Part shown: positions 1-8,508 of the stretch, piece by piece | How the letters are laid out: every line of letters begins with the position of its first letter | How positions within the stretch are numbered: position 1 is the stretch's first letter | Position numbers and translations under genes: made by a program | Assembly (NCBI RefSeq): GCF_004000905.1 | Contig: NZ_BIMD01000021.1 | Span: 19,514 to 83,513, forward strand | DNA from: Paenibacillus humicus NBRC 102415 | Lineage (GTDB): Bacteria; Bacillota; Bacilli; Paenibacillales; Paenibacillaceae | Reading direction: 5' to 3' | Length of the DNA stretch: 64,000 nt | Notes under the pieces: generated by a model | Seen by the model: the letters and a program-made list of their open reading frames with translations, nothing else | What the model was told of the DNA's origin: nothing | Database searches by the model: none

Positions 1-64
1 GAAGCGCATCGATAGCGACATTCAACTTACTAGCTACCACCGACATGAGGAAGGTGAAACTCTT

Positions 65-1042
65 ATGGAACCGATTCTTACAGTCGACGGCCTGCGCGTC
101 TCTTTCCGCGTCCGCGGCGGCGAAGTGCAGGCCGTACGCGGCGTCTCCTTCTCGATGGACAAAGGAGAGGCGCTGGCAATCGTCGGCGAGTCCGGATCCG
201 GCAAGAGCGTCACGGCCCAATCCATTATGCGTCTGATTCCTACGCCTCCGGGCGTTTTCAAGGACGGCTCGATCGTTTTCGAAGGCAGCGACCTGCTGAA
301 GAAGACCGAGAAGCAAATGGAATCCGTACGCGGCCGCGATATCGGCATGATATTCCAGGATCCCATGACATCGCTCAATCCGACGATGACCATCGGCGGA
401 CAGATTATTGAAGTGCTGGTCCGCCATCAGAATATGTCCCGCGGCGACGCCGAGAAGCGCGCCGTCGAAATGCTGCGGATCGTCGGCATTCCGAATCCGG
501 AAGCCCGCGTCAAGCAGTATCCGCATGAATTCTCCGGCGGCATGCGCCAGCGCGCGATGATCGCCATCGCGCTGAGCTGCGACCCTACGCTGCTCATCGC
601 CGATGAGCCGACGACCGCTCTCGACGTCACGATTCAGGCTCAGATCCTTCAGGTCATGAAGGACATGCAGGAGAAGCTCGGCACGTCGATCATTCTTATC
701 ACCCATGACCTTGGCATCGTTGCCGACATGTGTGATAAAGTTATTGTTATGTATGCCGGACAGGTCGTGGAGCGAGGCAACAAGTTCGAAATCTTTAAAA
801 ACCCTCAGCATCCTTACACCCAAGGTCTTCTGAAGTCCTTGCCGCGCATGGATCAGAGAAAAGACGAGCCGCTGATCCCGATTGAAGGCACGCCTCCGGA
901 TATGGCCAACCCGCCTCACGGCTGTCCGTTCGCGGCCCGCTGCCCGCACGCGATGGAAGTATGCGTCGAAGTCGATCCGTATATGTTCACGCACAGCCCG
1001 ACCCATGAATCCAAGTGCTGGCTTCACGCCAAGCCGGAGTAA
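65..1042 (+). CDS. oppD: Oligopeptide/dipeptide ABC transporter ATP-binding protein (OppD/DppD type)
   Basis: The 325-residue product is a cytoplasmic ATPase that powers peptide import. Visible motifs are Walker A (GESGSGKS, about residue 40), the ABC signature (SGGMRQR, about 160), Walker B with catalytic Glu (LLIADEP) and the D- and H-loops. The C-terminus carries the oligopeptide-family extension with a Cys-rich stretch ([14 protein letters not shown]), typical of OppD/DppD. The ATG has a GAGGAAGG ribosome binding site 8 bases upstream. The next gene follows after 14 bases, so oppD-oppF are co-transcribed; the transporter's permease and binding-protein genes presumably lie to the left of the window. 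No stop-bounded gene can be assigned to bases 1-64, though they may hold the last codons of that upstream gene. Whether the substrate is di- or oligopeptide cannot be told. Confidence 0.93.
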   Translation: MEPILTVDGLRVSFRVRGGEVQAVRGVSFSMDKGEALAIVGESGSGKSVTAQSIMRLIPTPPGVFKDGSIVFEGSDLLKKTEKQMESVRGRDIGMIFQDPMTSLNPTMTIGGQIIEVLVRHQNMSRGDAEKRAVEMLRIVGIPNPEARVKQYPHEFSGGMRQRAMIAIALSCDPTLLIADEPTTALDVTIQAQILQVMKDMQEKLGTSIILITHDLGIVADMCDKVIVMYAGQVVERGNKFEIFKNPQHPYTQGLLKSLPRMDQRKDEPLIPIEGTPPDMANPPHGCPFAARCPHAMEVCVEVDPYMFTHSPTHESKCWLHAKPE

Positions 1043-1056
1043 GGAGGACGAACAGT

Positions 1057-2028
1057 ATGAGCAACAGCAATCATGCGATGCTGGATGTAAACGACCTCAG
1101 CAAGTTCTTCGATGTCGGCAAGAACAAAACGCTGAAAGCCGTGAACGGACTGAATTTGTCCATCCGCAAGGGCGAAACGCTCGGCATGGTCGGCGAATCC
1201 GGCTGCGGCAAGTCGACGGCCGGACGCACGATCATGCGTCTGTACGAGCCGACCTCCGGATCGGTTAATTTCAACGGCGAGAACATCTACTCGATGAAGG
1301 GCGCCAAGCTCAAGGCTCTGCGCCGCGAGATGCAGATGGTGTTCCAGGATCCTTACGCCTCCCTCAACCCGCGCTGGACGGTCGAGAACATCATCGCCGA
1401 GCCGCTGGATGTGCACGGCCTGACGCCGAGCAAAAAGGAGCGCAAGCTGGCCGTCGAGAGGCTTCTCGACAAGGTCGGCCTGAATCCGTCCCATCTGACA
1501 CGTTACCCGCATGAATTCTCCGGCGGCCAACGCCAGCGGATCGGCATCGCCCGCTCGCTCGCGGTGGATCCGAAGTTCATCGTGGCGGACGAGCCGATCT
1601 CGGCGCTCGACGTGTCCATCCAGGCTCAGGTCGTCAACCTTCTGCAAAACCTGCAGAAGACGGAGGGCCTGACCTATCTGTTCATCGCGCATGACCTGGC
1701 GATGGTCAAGCATATCAGCGACCGGATCGCGGTTATGTATCTCGGCAAGCTGGTGGAGATCGCGGAGAGCGACGATCTGTACGCCGACCCGCGCCATCCG
1801 TACACCCAGGCGCTGCTGTCGTCCATTCCGGTACCGGATCCGGACTTCGAGGCGACCAAGGAGCGCATCGTGCTTCGCGGCGATCTGCCGAGCCCGATCA
1901 GCCCTCCGAGCGGCTGCCCTTTCCGTACACGCTGCCCGGCAGCTACAGAGCGCTGCGCGGCCGAAGTGCCGGAGCTGCGCCAAGTCGGCCCGAACCCTGG
2001 CCATCTGGCTGCCTGCCATTATGCTTAA
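1057..2028 (+). CDS. oppF: Oligopeptide/dipeptide ABC transporter ATP-binding protein (OppF/DppF type)
   Basis: This is the second ATPase of the peptide importer, 323 residues. It has Walker A (GESGCGKST), Q-loop (MVFQDPYASLNP), signature (SGGQRQR), Walker B (FIVADEP) and the oligopeptide C-terminal extension with CPFRTRCP. An in-frame ORF runs back to 1015, but the ATG at 1057 is chosen because AAGGAGGA lies just ahead of it (1041-1048), right after the oppD stop. It forms the heterodimeric ATPase pair with OppD. A terminator follows directly, so this is the last gene of the operon. Confidence 0.93.
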   Translation: MSNSNHAMLDVNDLSKFFDVGKNKTLKAVNGLNLSIRKGETLGMVGESGCGKSTAGRTIMRLYEPTSGSVNFNGENIYSMKGAKLKALRREMQMVFQDPYASLNPRWTVENIIAEPLDVHGLTPSKKERKLAVERLLDKVGLNPSHLTRYPHEFSGGQRQRIGIARSLAVDPKFIVADEPISALDVSIQAQVVNLLQNLQKTEGLTYLFIAHDLAMVKHISDRIAVMYLGKLVEIAESDDLYADPRHPYTQALLSSIPVPDPDFEATKERIVLRGDLPSPISPPSGCPFRTRCPAATERCAAEVPELRQVGPNPGHLAACHYA

Positions 2029-2049
2029 TGCTTTTTTGATCGAGAACGA

Positions 2050-2086
2050 ACCTCTGGTATCCTTTATGGACGCCGGAGGTTTTTTT
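2050..2086 (+). terminator. Rho-independent terminator of the opp operon
   Basis: An 8-bp stem (ACCTCTGG at 2050-2057 with CCGGAGGT at 2073-2080, one wobble pair) is followed by a T run. It lies 22 bases after the oppF stop. Confidence 0.8.
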
Positions 2087-2273
2087 ATCGTTTGATTCGA
2101 AGAGCGAATACGGAATGTATGGGATTCAATCGCTTGCGGGAGGGAGTTCCCATGTGTTCGGATCGGTTGAATTCGGTTCCTTTATTCGGCAGCAGAGGAG
2201 GCAGGCCCCGACTGGAGCGTTTGTGGAATTCCCTGATTTCGATTTCAAAGAGGTGGATCTGTTCGTAGGTCAT
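2085..2273 (-). CDS. Small hypothetical protein (62 aa)
   Basis: A 62-residue ORF starts MTYEQIHLFEIEI and becomes basic towards its C-terminus (HSVFALRIKR). I do not recognise the family. The start is chosen at 2273 because the minus strand shows AAAGGAGAG seven bases before this ATG, a near-ideal ribosome binding site; a longer reading to 2396 has no such site. Its stop lies against the opp terminator in convergent orientation. It has no obvious membrane segment or signal peptide. Expression is inferred only from the start signal. Confidence 0.45.
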   Translation of the reverse strand: MTYEQIHLFEIEIREFHKRSSRGLPPLLPNKGTEFNRSEHMGTPSRKRLNPIHSVFALRIKR

Positions 2274-2289
2274 CAATGCTCTCTCCTTT

Positions 2290-2580
2290 GATAGGAATGA
2301 TAGGGTGGTCGTTCCGGCTCTGTACTTCCTTATCTTAGGAGCTTGGAGTGACAACAGTCTGTCAGCAATGGAAACCGACAGGAACAAATGTTCCAATCAG
2401 GGGAGGCTTAATCAAGTAGGGCTTGAGAATCTGCGGGGATATTTTGCAGGAAACGTTCCGCTTGAGAAGAAGCCCTTGGCATTCAAGGAGTTCATGGGCA
2501 TCGAAAAAAGTCCATAGGCATCATAAGATTCGGCGGGCATGCAAAAAGAGCCCCCGGCCGGTAAAAGGAGCCGTAAGAAT
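2290..2580. other. Intergenic stretch with no convincing gene
   Basis: Open frames here lack ribosome binding sites and show no recognisable protein features. The left part presumably holds the promoter of the small minus-strand gene; I could not place a good -35/-10 pair. Confidence 0.4.
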
Positions 2581-2619
2581 ACAAGAAAAGCCCTTCGGCA
2601 GAAGTCCGCTCGAAGGGCT
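2580..2619 (-). terminator. Terminator of the pspC-pspA operon
   Basis: AGCCCTTCG (2589-2597) pairs perfectly with CGAAGGGCT (2611-2619). On the minus strand the stem is followed by CTTTTCTTGT. It lies 15 bases beyond the pspA stop. Confidence 0.8.
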
Positions 2620-2634
2620 CAAGGTTAATGTTCG

Positions 2635-3327
2635 TTATTCGCTTTTCATCTTGCGGCGGAGTTCGGCGAGCTGCTCGTCAATGACGGAGGCGCGGCCGGA
2701 ATCCGGGGCTGGCGCAGACGGCTCATAGGAAGAAGCTGCTGTGCCGGAGCCGGGCTTGTAGTCTCTGGAGAGGCCGAGCTGAGCTTCCCATTGAAGAATT
2801 TTCTCCTCGATCCGGTCGAATCCGCGTGAAGCGATTCCCGGCTCGAAGCCATGAGAGAAGCTCGGCGCCTTGCGCTCTGCGGCAGCTTCCGCTTTTTGCA
2901 GGCGCTCGCTCAGATCGGAGCGCTTCTGGACAAGGCGGGCGAGCTCTTCCTGGGCGCCTTCGAGGCGGATATCGAGCTCGGCAGAAGCATGCTTGGCTTG
3001 ATCGTACAGGCGGCCGTATTCAGCCGCCTGCTCCGAATAACGGAGTTTGGTTTCGAGGGCAAGGCGCGCTTCCGACTCGCGGCCTTCGGCCAATGCCTCT
3101 TCGGCTTTGAGCTGGTTGTGCTGCGACAGCTGCTCGCATTCATCGAGGCGCTGCTTGTAAGCGCGGGAGGCGGATTGCTGGCGGCTGAGCTCGCTTTTCA
3201 TGCCGTCGATTTCCTCTTCCATATTGCGGATATACTGATTCATCATCAAAACGGGATTTTCAAGCTTGCTGATGACTTCGTTGGCGGTAGCTTTGGTCAG
3301 GTTCATGATCCGGTCGAATACGCTCAT
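2635..3327 (-). CDS. pspA: PspA/IM30 family envelope-stress protein
   Basis: The 230-residue protein is almost entirely helical coiled coil with the family N-terminus (MSVFDRIMNLTKATANEVISK). PspA/IM30/LiaH proteins form membrane-binding oligomers that stabilise the cytoplasmic membrane under stress. Start at 3327 is chosen because AAAGGAG lies 8 bases ahead on the minus strand; a GTG three codons earlier overlaps that site. The C-terminal 45 residues form a Pro/Ser/Gly-rich linker followed by a short helix (VIDEQLAELRRKMKSE), a common layout in Bacillales PspA homologues. It lies 59 bases downstream of pspC on the same strand, so the two are probably co-transcribed. Confidence 0.9.
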   Translation of the reverse strand: MSVFDRIMNLTKATANEVISKLENPVLMMNQYIRNMEEEIDGMKSELSRQQSASRAYKQRLDECEQLSQHNQLKAEEALAEGRESEARLALETKLRYSEQAAEYGRLYDQAKHASAELDIRLEGAQEELARLVQKRSDLSERLQKAEAAAERKAPSFSHGFEPGIASRGFDRIEEKILQWEAQLGLSRDYKPGSGTAASSYEPSAPAPDSGRASVIDEQLAELRRKMKSE

Positions 3328-3386
3328 GGGATGCACTCCTTTATATTGGGTATGGCGGGCTTTATTCGTGCGGCAGTCGTCTCGGC

Positions 3387-3620
3387 TTAGCGGTAGGTGT
3401 AGGAATCCGGGGGAGGCGGTGCCGCGAAGCCGGACTCCTTGGGAAGGATGACAGCGGCGGCGGCATAGATCAGGAGGGCCGTACCGCAGCTGAATACGGC
3501 TGCGGCGATGAAGCCGATCCGGAGCAATCCGGGATCAATGCCGTATGTGCGGCCGATTCCTCCGCATACCCCCGCAAGCTTGCGATCTGTGCGCGAACGA
3601 TACAAGGTTCTCATACTCAT
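3387..3620 (-). CDS. pspC: PspC domain protein
   Basis: This 77-residue small membrane protein has the PspC-domain signature: RTLYRSRTDRKLAGVCGGIG, then a DPGLLRIGF turn and one transmembrane helix (about residues 33-60), with a short Pro-rich tail. PspC partners PspA in phage-shock-type membrane stress responses. AGAGGAG precedes the ATG at 3620; a second ATG two codons later is also possible. It is the first gene of a pspC-pspA pair. A regulator is not adjacent. Confidence 0.88.
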   Translation of the reverse strand: MSMRTLYRSRTDRKLAGVCGGIGRTYGIDPGLLRIGFIAAAVFSCGTALLIYAAAAVILPKESGFAAPPPPDSYTYR

Positions 3621-3850
3621 GCATTCTCCTCTTGGCGCGGCGCCCTGCGGCGCTGCTTGATGTCCTTATTGTACCTCCTTGCCGGAAACGGCGACACGGA
3701 CTCCCGAATGTAATTGCACCTGGACCCGAGACCGGGCTTGCCTCCGCCCCCGGCATGTGAGCGCCGCCTAGTGGATGTGCGATGAATGAAATGGCCGGCG
3801 GCTTCACAAGCTAACATCGCTTCACATTTCGATATCCGGGAGGTCCACTC

Positions 3851-4003
3851 ATGGGCAAGAACAAAGCATCCAAAGCAGAGGTCCAATCCACGAAGCTGAA
3901 CACTTTTGCTGAAAATGACACCGAGTTTTCCAATGAGCTCACTTCGGATGCCAAAGCGGCTTTCAGCGGCAAAGCGACCAAAGCAAACCGTAAAAAAAGC
4001 TAA
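3851..4003 (+). CDS. Small hydrophilic protein, YfhD-like (possibly spore-associated)
   Basis: This 50-residue ORF begins MGKNKASKAEVQSTK and contains NDTEFSNEL before a Lys-rich end (KATKANRKKS). The acidic (D/N)xEFSxEL core resembles the YfhD family of small Bacillales proteins, some of which are linked to spores; this is resemblance by eye only. GGGAGGT lies 6 bases before the ATG. It is transcribed away from pspC. The terminator just after its stop has its T run on the minus strand, so it mainly serves the convergent helicase gene. Confidence 0.65.
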   Translation: MGKNKASKAEVQSTKLNTFAENDTEFSNELTSDAKAAFSGKATKANRKKS

Positions 4004-4004
4004 G

Positions 4005-4030
4005 CAAAAATCCCCCGCTGGATGCGGGGG
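4005..4030 (-). terminator. Terminator of the helicase gene
   Basis: CCCCCGC (4012-4018) pairs with GCGGGGG (4024-4030) across a 5-base loop. On the minus strand the stem is followed by ATTTTTG. Confidence 0.75.
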
Positions 4031-4152
4031 ACTGTACATAGAACGAGTCGGCCGGTAAGGCGGCAAATCCGGAAAAGCGGCTTGAATGCTTTTACCGCCG
4101 CAGCCTGGAAAGCTAGTTCAAGAGTGTTTGCGGCTGAACCAGCTTGTGAAGC

Positions 4153-6390
4153 CTACTTGCTTTTAAACGCTTTGGCAGCGGCTGCCCGGGAAGCAAGCAC
4201 CCCGGCCGCGGCTGGCTTCTCCGCAGCCCGCGCAGCAGGCTTGGATGCGGCTGAAGGGACTTGCTTCTCCACCGCGCCCGAAGGCTGGCCGGAGGAAACC
4301 GGAGAAGACTGGAAGGCAGCCAGCAAAAACCGGGAGACGTCGATTTTGCGGCCGCGGTAGGTGGCGGGAGAGCTGACCAGCAGCTCTTCCTTGGCCCGCG
4401 TGATCGCCACGTAAGCAAGCCGGCGCTCTTCCTCAAGCGCGGCTTCCTTGCGGGCTGCCGGATCGGAATCGGCGCCGCCGGCCAGCTTGTCCGCCTCCAG
4501 CGCAAGGCTGTGCGGCAGGATGCCTTCCGAAGCCCCGATGATGGCGACGGCGGGGAATTCAAGGCCCTTCGATTTGTGGATCGTCATGAGCTTGACGGCA
4601 TCCTTGGCCGCATCGGGCGGCAAGGACTTCATCTGCGCATGGCGCTCCGCCATTTTCGAGACGAAGGTAAGGAATGACGGGACGTCGGCAAATCGCGCGG
4701 CGGAGGACTCCAGCTCGTCCAGCGATTCGCGAAGCGTCTCCTTATGCGCTGTCGCCCCCGCTGCGATTGAGCCTGCGGAAGAGGCTCCAGCCTGCTCCGC
4801 ATCGAGGTAGGCGTCGTAAAACTCCTTGCGCATGCGCCGCACGGCATCGGCCGGCTTGAGCGCCTTGAGTCCTTTGACGAACGTAATGCGGGCTTGGATC
4901 TGCTCCTTCTGGAAATCCTTAAGCCCTTCCATCGTGAGCAGATGGATGAGCGGGCCTTTCTTGGGACGGGGATCGTCCTTGGCTCGGATGTGGGCCATGC
5001 CCTTATGCCGGTTGACATACATGGAAGGCAGGACGCCTTCCATAGCGGTGAAATCGCGCCGCTTGACCGACAGCCTCATATAGTCCACGAGCGGCTTGAC
5101 GGCGGACTGGTCGTAGAACAGGTCCCCGGTATCCTGGATCTGGAACGGGATCTCCGAGAGGACGAGCTGCTCGAACATGGCGCGGCTGTTGCTTGCGGTA
5201 CGGTACAGGATGGCGAAATCGCCATAGGCCCGCGCGCCTTCCTCTACCCGTTCCCGGATATGGGCGGTCACGGCGAGCGCTTCCTGATCGGTCGTGAAAG
5301 GACGGATGTACAGCGGCACGTCCCGGCTTGTGGCCACGGCCTTCAGCGTCTTCGGAAAGCGGGCCTTGTTATGCTTGATCACTTCGTTGCCGAGGCCGAC
5401 GATGCTGGCCGTGGAGCGGTAATTGGTGTCCAGCGTAATCATTTTGGCCTGGGGAAAAGCATCCTTGAAGCCGAGAATATATTCGCTGCGCGCTCCGTTG
5501 AAGCCGTAAATGGTCTGGTCGTCGTCGCCGACGGCCATCAGATTGCCGTGGCCGCCGGCGAGCATGCGGATGAGCTCGTACTGCAGCAGGCTCGTATCCT
5601 GGAACTCGTCGATCATGATATAGCGGAAGCGCCGCTGAAGCGTCGCGAGCAGCCCGGGCTGCTCCCTTAGAAGTCGATGGGACCAGAGCAGGATGTCGTC
5701 GAAATCCATCCGCTGCTCGCGTTCCTTCCATTCCTCGAAGCGAAGCAGCAGCCGCTTGAGCTCCCGGTCCGCCTGCGTCCTGTCCGGCAGCTCCTCGAGC
5801 GGAACGAGGCTCAGCTTGGCTTCGGACAGAGCGGCGAGCGCAGTCTCCGGCTCGATCCGGTCGCCGAGGCCGAGCTCGCGGATCATGCCCTTGAGCACGA
5901 TCATCGGATAGGGTCCGCTGCCGAGTATCTCCTGGCGGTAACCGCGGCTGCGGAGGAGCTGCAGGAAGAAGGAGTGGAACGTGCGGGCCGTCACTTGGGA
6001 GGCCGCGCCGGGCGGCATGCCGGGCAGAGCGGCGATGCGCTCCTTCATCTCGGCCGCGGCCTTGACCGAGAAGGTGACGAGCAGGATCGAGCGCGGGTCG
6101 GCGCCGCGCACGGCGACCAGATAGCCGGTTCTGCCGGCGAGCACGCTCGTCTTGCCGGAGCCGGCGCCCGCCAGCGTCAGCAGCGGGCCGTCGCCGTGGC
6201 GGACCGCCTCGATCTGCGGGCCGTTCAGGCTCAGGCCGCGGCTCTCGAGCGCGCGGAAGAAGCCGCTGTCGGCATCGCTGTCCGGCACGAGCCGGGGACT
6301 TCCTCCCGCGGAGGCGAGAGTGGCGTAGGGGAGCGAGCGTCCGGTTGCTCCGAGCGGCTTTTTGTAGGGAATGGGTAGATTCGCGTTCAT
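4153..6390 (-). CDS. UvrD/Rep-family (SF1A) ATP-dependent DNA helicase
   Basis: The 745-residue cytoplasmic helicase shows all main SF1A motifs in order: Walker A (AGAGSGKT), motif Ia, motif II (DEFQDT), motif III (GDDDQTIYGFNGAR), motif IV (NYRST), motif V (TIHKSKGLEF) and motif VI (RLAYVAITRAKEELLVS). It unwinds DNA 3'-5' and may act in repair or clearing of replication blocks. The C-terminus carries an Ala/Lys-rich tail of about 50 residues. The chosen ATG at 6390 has only a distant GGAG; a TTG at 6408 with AAGG six bases upstream is an alternative start adding six residues. It is unlikely to be the housekeeping PcrA itself, because it lacks the PcrA-type C-terminus. Confidence 0.88.
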   Translation of the reverse strand: MNANLPIPYKKPLGATGRSLPYATLASAGGSPRLVPDSDADSGFFRALESRGLSLNGPQIEAVRHGDGPLLTLAGAGSGKTSVLAGRTGYLVAVRGADPRSILLVTFSVKAAAEMKERIAALPGMPPGAASQVTARTFHSFFLQLLRSRGYRQEILGSGPYPMIVLKGMIRELGLGDRIEPETALAALSEAKLSLVPLEELPDRTQADRELKRLLLRFEEWKEREQRMDFDDILLWSHRLLREQPGLLATLQRRFRYIMIDEFQDTSLLQYELIRMLAGGHGNLMAVGDDDQTIYGFNGARSEYILGFKDAFPQAKMITLDTNYRSTASIVGLGNEVIKHNKARFPKTLKAVATSRDVPLYIRPFTTDQEALAVTAHIRERVEEGARAYGDFAILYRTASNSRAMFEQLVLSEIPFQIQDTGDLFYDQSAVKPLVDYMRLSVKRRDFTAMEGVLPSMYVNRHKGMAHIRAKDDPRPKKGPLIHLLTMEGLKDFQKEQIQARITFVKGLKALKPADAVRRMRKEFYDAYLDAEQAGASSAGSIAAGATAHKETLRESLDELESSAARFADVPSFLTFVSKMAERHAQMKSLPPDAAKDAVKLMTIHKSKGLEFPAVAIIGASEGILPHSLALEADKLAGGADSDPAARKEAALEEERRLAYVAITRAKEELLVSSPATYRGRKIDVSRFLLAAFQSSPVSSGQPSGAVEKQVPSAASKPAARAAEKPAAAGVLASRAAAAKAFKSK

Positions 6391-6501
6391 AGATGATGTC
6401 GTCTCCAATGTATGCCTTCCCTCAGGGGGAGAATGCTTGTTCGTCGTCCTATCAGGATAACGGATTTTGGGAGCCGGGACAAACGGGAATATGCGGAATG
6501 G

Positions 6502-6556
6502 TTGCAATCCGACTCTGGCCGTTATATCATTGATCCATCAACCATTGATCCATCAA
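6502..6556 (+). promoter_or_regulatory. Promoter with tandem palindromic operator of the MarR gene
   Basis: TTGCAA (6502-6507) and TATCAT (6525-6530) form a sigma-A-type promoter with a 17-base spacer. Two identical copies of TTGATCCATCAA (6530-6541 and 6545-6556), each with 5-bp inverted arms and 15 bp apart, sit over the -10 region and likely start site. Position and symmetry fit an autorepression operator for the MarR protein encoded just downstream; that assignment is inferred. Confidence 0.6.
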
Positions 6557-6578
6557 ACGATGGAAGGAGGTTCTTGCC

Positions 6579-7037
6579 ATTCCGAATTGCCGAACCGAAG
6601 ATCTGTTGTGTCTGCTCCTTCATCTGAACAAGCATATCGCGACCCGGTTCGAGCGCTGCGCCGGCATCAGCCCGAATCGGCTCGAGCTGCTCTTCAAGCT
6701 GGCCGGCGGTCAGATCAGCCAGGCGGAGCTGCAGAAGGCGGTCTCGATCGATCCCGCCGCGGTCACCCGGCATGTCCAGCAGCTGGAAGCGGAAGGACTC
6801 GTCACCCGTACCCGATGCGAGAGCGACAACCGTCTGACGCTCGTTCAGCTGACGGAAGAGGGCCACAGCCGTCTGCGCTCCCACCAGGAACAGAAGGACC
6901 GCTTCATGGAAGAGCTGCAGTCCGGTCTCCGCGAGGAGGAGCGGCTTGAGCTTGTCCGGATGCTGCAGCAGCTCGGCGACAAGGTGCAGCAGGTGGAAAC
7001 GGCGCTGAGCCGTTCCGGAAATGCCGGTACATCCTGA
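6579..7037 (+). CDS. MarR family transcriptional regulator (possible ATT start)
   Basis: This winged-helix repressor has the MarR core: NKHIATRFERCAGISPNRLELLF helices, recognition region (SQAELQKAVSIDPAAVTRHVQQLEAEGLV) and wing (RTRCESDNRLTLVQLTEEG). The start is unusual. An in-frame TTG at 6606 has no ribosome binding site, whereas a near-perfect GAAGGAGG sits 8 bases before an ATT at 6579. Starting there gives about 152 residues beginning IPNCRTEDLLCLL, the normal position for the first MarR helix. The nearby ATG at 6560 is out of frame. It is followed by a nitroreductase and a quinol-monooxygenase-like gene, a set seen in quinone/electrophile-responsive MarR (MhqR/YodB-like) regulons. Confidence 0.82.
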   Translation: MPNCRTEDLLCLLLHLNKHIATRFERCAGISPNRLELLFKLAGGQISQAELQKAVSIDPAAVTRHVQQLEAEGLVTRTRCESDNRLTLVQLTEEGHSRLRSHQEQKDRFMEELQSGLREEERLELVRMLQQLGDKVQQVETALSRSGNAGTS

Positions 7038-7142
7038 TTTTTTTAGAATGAAGCATGGCTTGGAAAGCGACCCGGGCTTCCGGGAAGAAGACGGATGGAT
7101 AGAGATAAAAATACAGAAGATAAGACAAGGGAGAGATAAATC

Positions 7143-7781
7143 ATGACTGTATCTACAAAATCGAACGACTACAAAAAAATCATTTCCGAACGCCGCTCTG
7201 TGCGGGTATACGATCCGGCCGTCAAAATCAGCCGCGAGGAAATGACCGAGATTCTGGCGGAAGCGACCCTGGCTCCATCTTCCGTCAACCTGCAGCCGTG
7301 GAGATTCCTCGTCGTTGAAAGCGAGGAGGCGAAAGCGGCTCTGGCCGAGATCGCGCCGAACAATGCTACGCAGGTCAACACTTCGTCTGCTGTCATTGCC
7401 GTTTTCGCCGACATGAAAGCTTTCGATTATGCCGATGAAATCATGGGCGGAGCGGTTGAGCGAGGCTTCCTGCCGCAGGAAGTGAAGGACCAGATGATGG
7501 CCAACTACACTCGCCTGTTCGCTTCGATTCCGGCCCAGGCTTTCCGCGAGATGATTCTGGTGGACAGCGGCCTTGTATCGATGCAGCTCATGCTTGCAGC
7601 CCGCGCCCGCGGTTATGACACGAACCCGATCGGGGGCTACGACAAGAGCCGCATCGCCGACGTGTTCGGCATGGAGAAGGACCGCTATGTTCCGGTCATG
7701 CTGATCTCGGTCGGCGTCGCGGCCAAGGAAGCCCGGCTGACGACCCGCTTGGCTGTGGACCGCGTAGCGGAGTGGAAGTAA
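7143..7781 (+). CDS. Nitroreductase family protein (MhqN/YodC-like)
   Basis: The 212-residue product has the FMN-binding nitroreductase signature RRSVRVYDP near the N-terminus, LAPSSVNLQPWRFLVV and a C-terminal GYDTNPIGGYD loop. Members reduce quinones and nitroaromatics with NAD(P)H. AAGGGAGAG precedes the ATG. It lies 105 bases after the MarR gene on the same strand, and a small monooxygenase-like gene follows. By analogy with the B. subtilis MhqR and YodB regulons it probably detoxifies electrophiles and is repressed by the MarR protein. Substrate is inferred from family and context. Confidence 0.85.
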   Translation: MTVSTKSNDYKKIISERRSVRVYDPAVKISREEMTEILAEATLAPSSVNLQPWRFLVVESEEAKAALAEIAPNNATQVNTSSAVIAVFADMKAFDYADEIMGGAVERGFLPQEVKDQMMANYTRLFASIPAQAFREMILVDSGLVSMQLMLAARARGYDTNPIGGYDKSRIADVFGMEKDRYVPVMLISVGVAAKEARLTTRLAVDRVAEWK

Positions 7782-7901
7782 GCGCAGCAGGACGAGGCTG
7801 CAGGCTGAGTGAAGCTATAGCGGAGCGGAATACGCGTAGAAAGACAAGGCTATGATTGCCCGGATGGAACGGCATCAGGCCACGAGAGCGAGGAAACCGA
7901 C

Positions 7902-8198
7902 ATGATTATCATCCATGCAGGCATCAAGGTGAAAAGCGAGGCGGAGAGCGAGTTCCTAAGCGCCGCCGAGGCGCTGGTGGAAGCTTCCCGAGCCGAAGCC
8001 GGCAATGTTTCGTACAGCCTGCTCAAGAACACGGAGCAGGAGCATTCGTACACGATGGTCGAGCTTTGGCAGGATGCGGAGGCTGTCGCGGCCCATAATG
8101 CCAGCGGGCATTTTCAGTCGTTTGTGAAGTCTGCTCAGGCTTATATGGCGGCTCCGCTGGACGTGCGCGCTTTTGCGGGAGAAGCTGTTCAGAAATAA
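7902..8198 (+). CDS. Antibiotic-biosynthesis-monooxygenase (ABM) domain protein
   Basis: This 98-residue single-domain protein of the dimeric ferredoxin-like alpha/beta-barrel fold resembles YgiN-type quinol monooxygenases: MIIIHAGIKVK, EAGNVSYSLLKN, YTMVELWQD and HNASGHFQSF are typical positions. GCGAGGAAAC precedes the ATG. It closes the MarR-nitroreductase set. The 18-bp tandem repeat array starts on its last codons, so the stop codon lies within the first repeat unit. Confidence 0.78.
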   Translation: MIIIHAGIKVKSEAESEFLSAAEALVEASRAEAGNVSYSLLKNTEQEHSYTMVELWQDAEAVAAHNASGHFQSFVKSAQAYMAAPLDVRAFAGEAVQK

Positions 8199-8335
8199 TG
8201 GAGCTTCGGGGAATAATGGAGTTTCAATAATGGAGGTCCGGGGAATAACAGAGTTCCAGGGAATAACAGAGTTCCAGGGAAAAACAGAGTTCCATGAAAT
8301 AATAGAGTTCCATGAAATAACAGAGTTCCAGGGAA
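8192..8335. repeat. 18-bp tandem repeat array (about 8 units)
   Basis: Units resemble GGAATAACAGAGTTCCAG, with individual copies varying at a few bases. Each contains GGAA...TTCC arms, so single units could form weak hairpins. The array begins inside the stop-codon region of the ABM gene and ends just ahead of a terminator, so it would be in the operon's 3' untranslated RNA. Confidence 0.85.
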
Positions 8336-8358
8336 AACTGCTTCCCGATATATGTCAG

Positions 8359-8385
8359 GGCCAGCCCATTCGGCTGGTCTTTTTG
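8359..8385 (+). terminator. Terminator of the MarR/nitroreductase set
   Basis: GGCCAGCC (8359-8366) pairs with GGCTGGTC (8372-8379, one wobble), followed by TTTTTG. Confidence 0.78.
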
Positions 8386-8508
8386 TCTATTTACCGGGGA
8401 AGAGGAAGCGTTCAGGAAGGTTTGATCTTAGTCGTTCTTTACCAATCGAATTGCCGCCATTGTGATAACATGATCCTGAATCGTCTGATCGCGGGAGGGA
8501 AGCAGAAC

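Noticed and set aside
3617..4066. 149-codon minus-strand ORF between pspC and the helicase
   Set aside because: It runs antisense to the small plus-strand gene with a good ribosome binding site and has no recognisable features.
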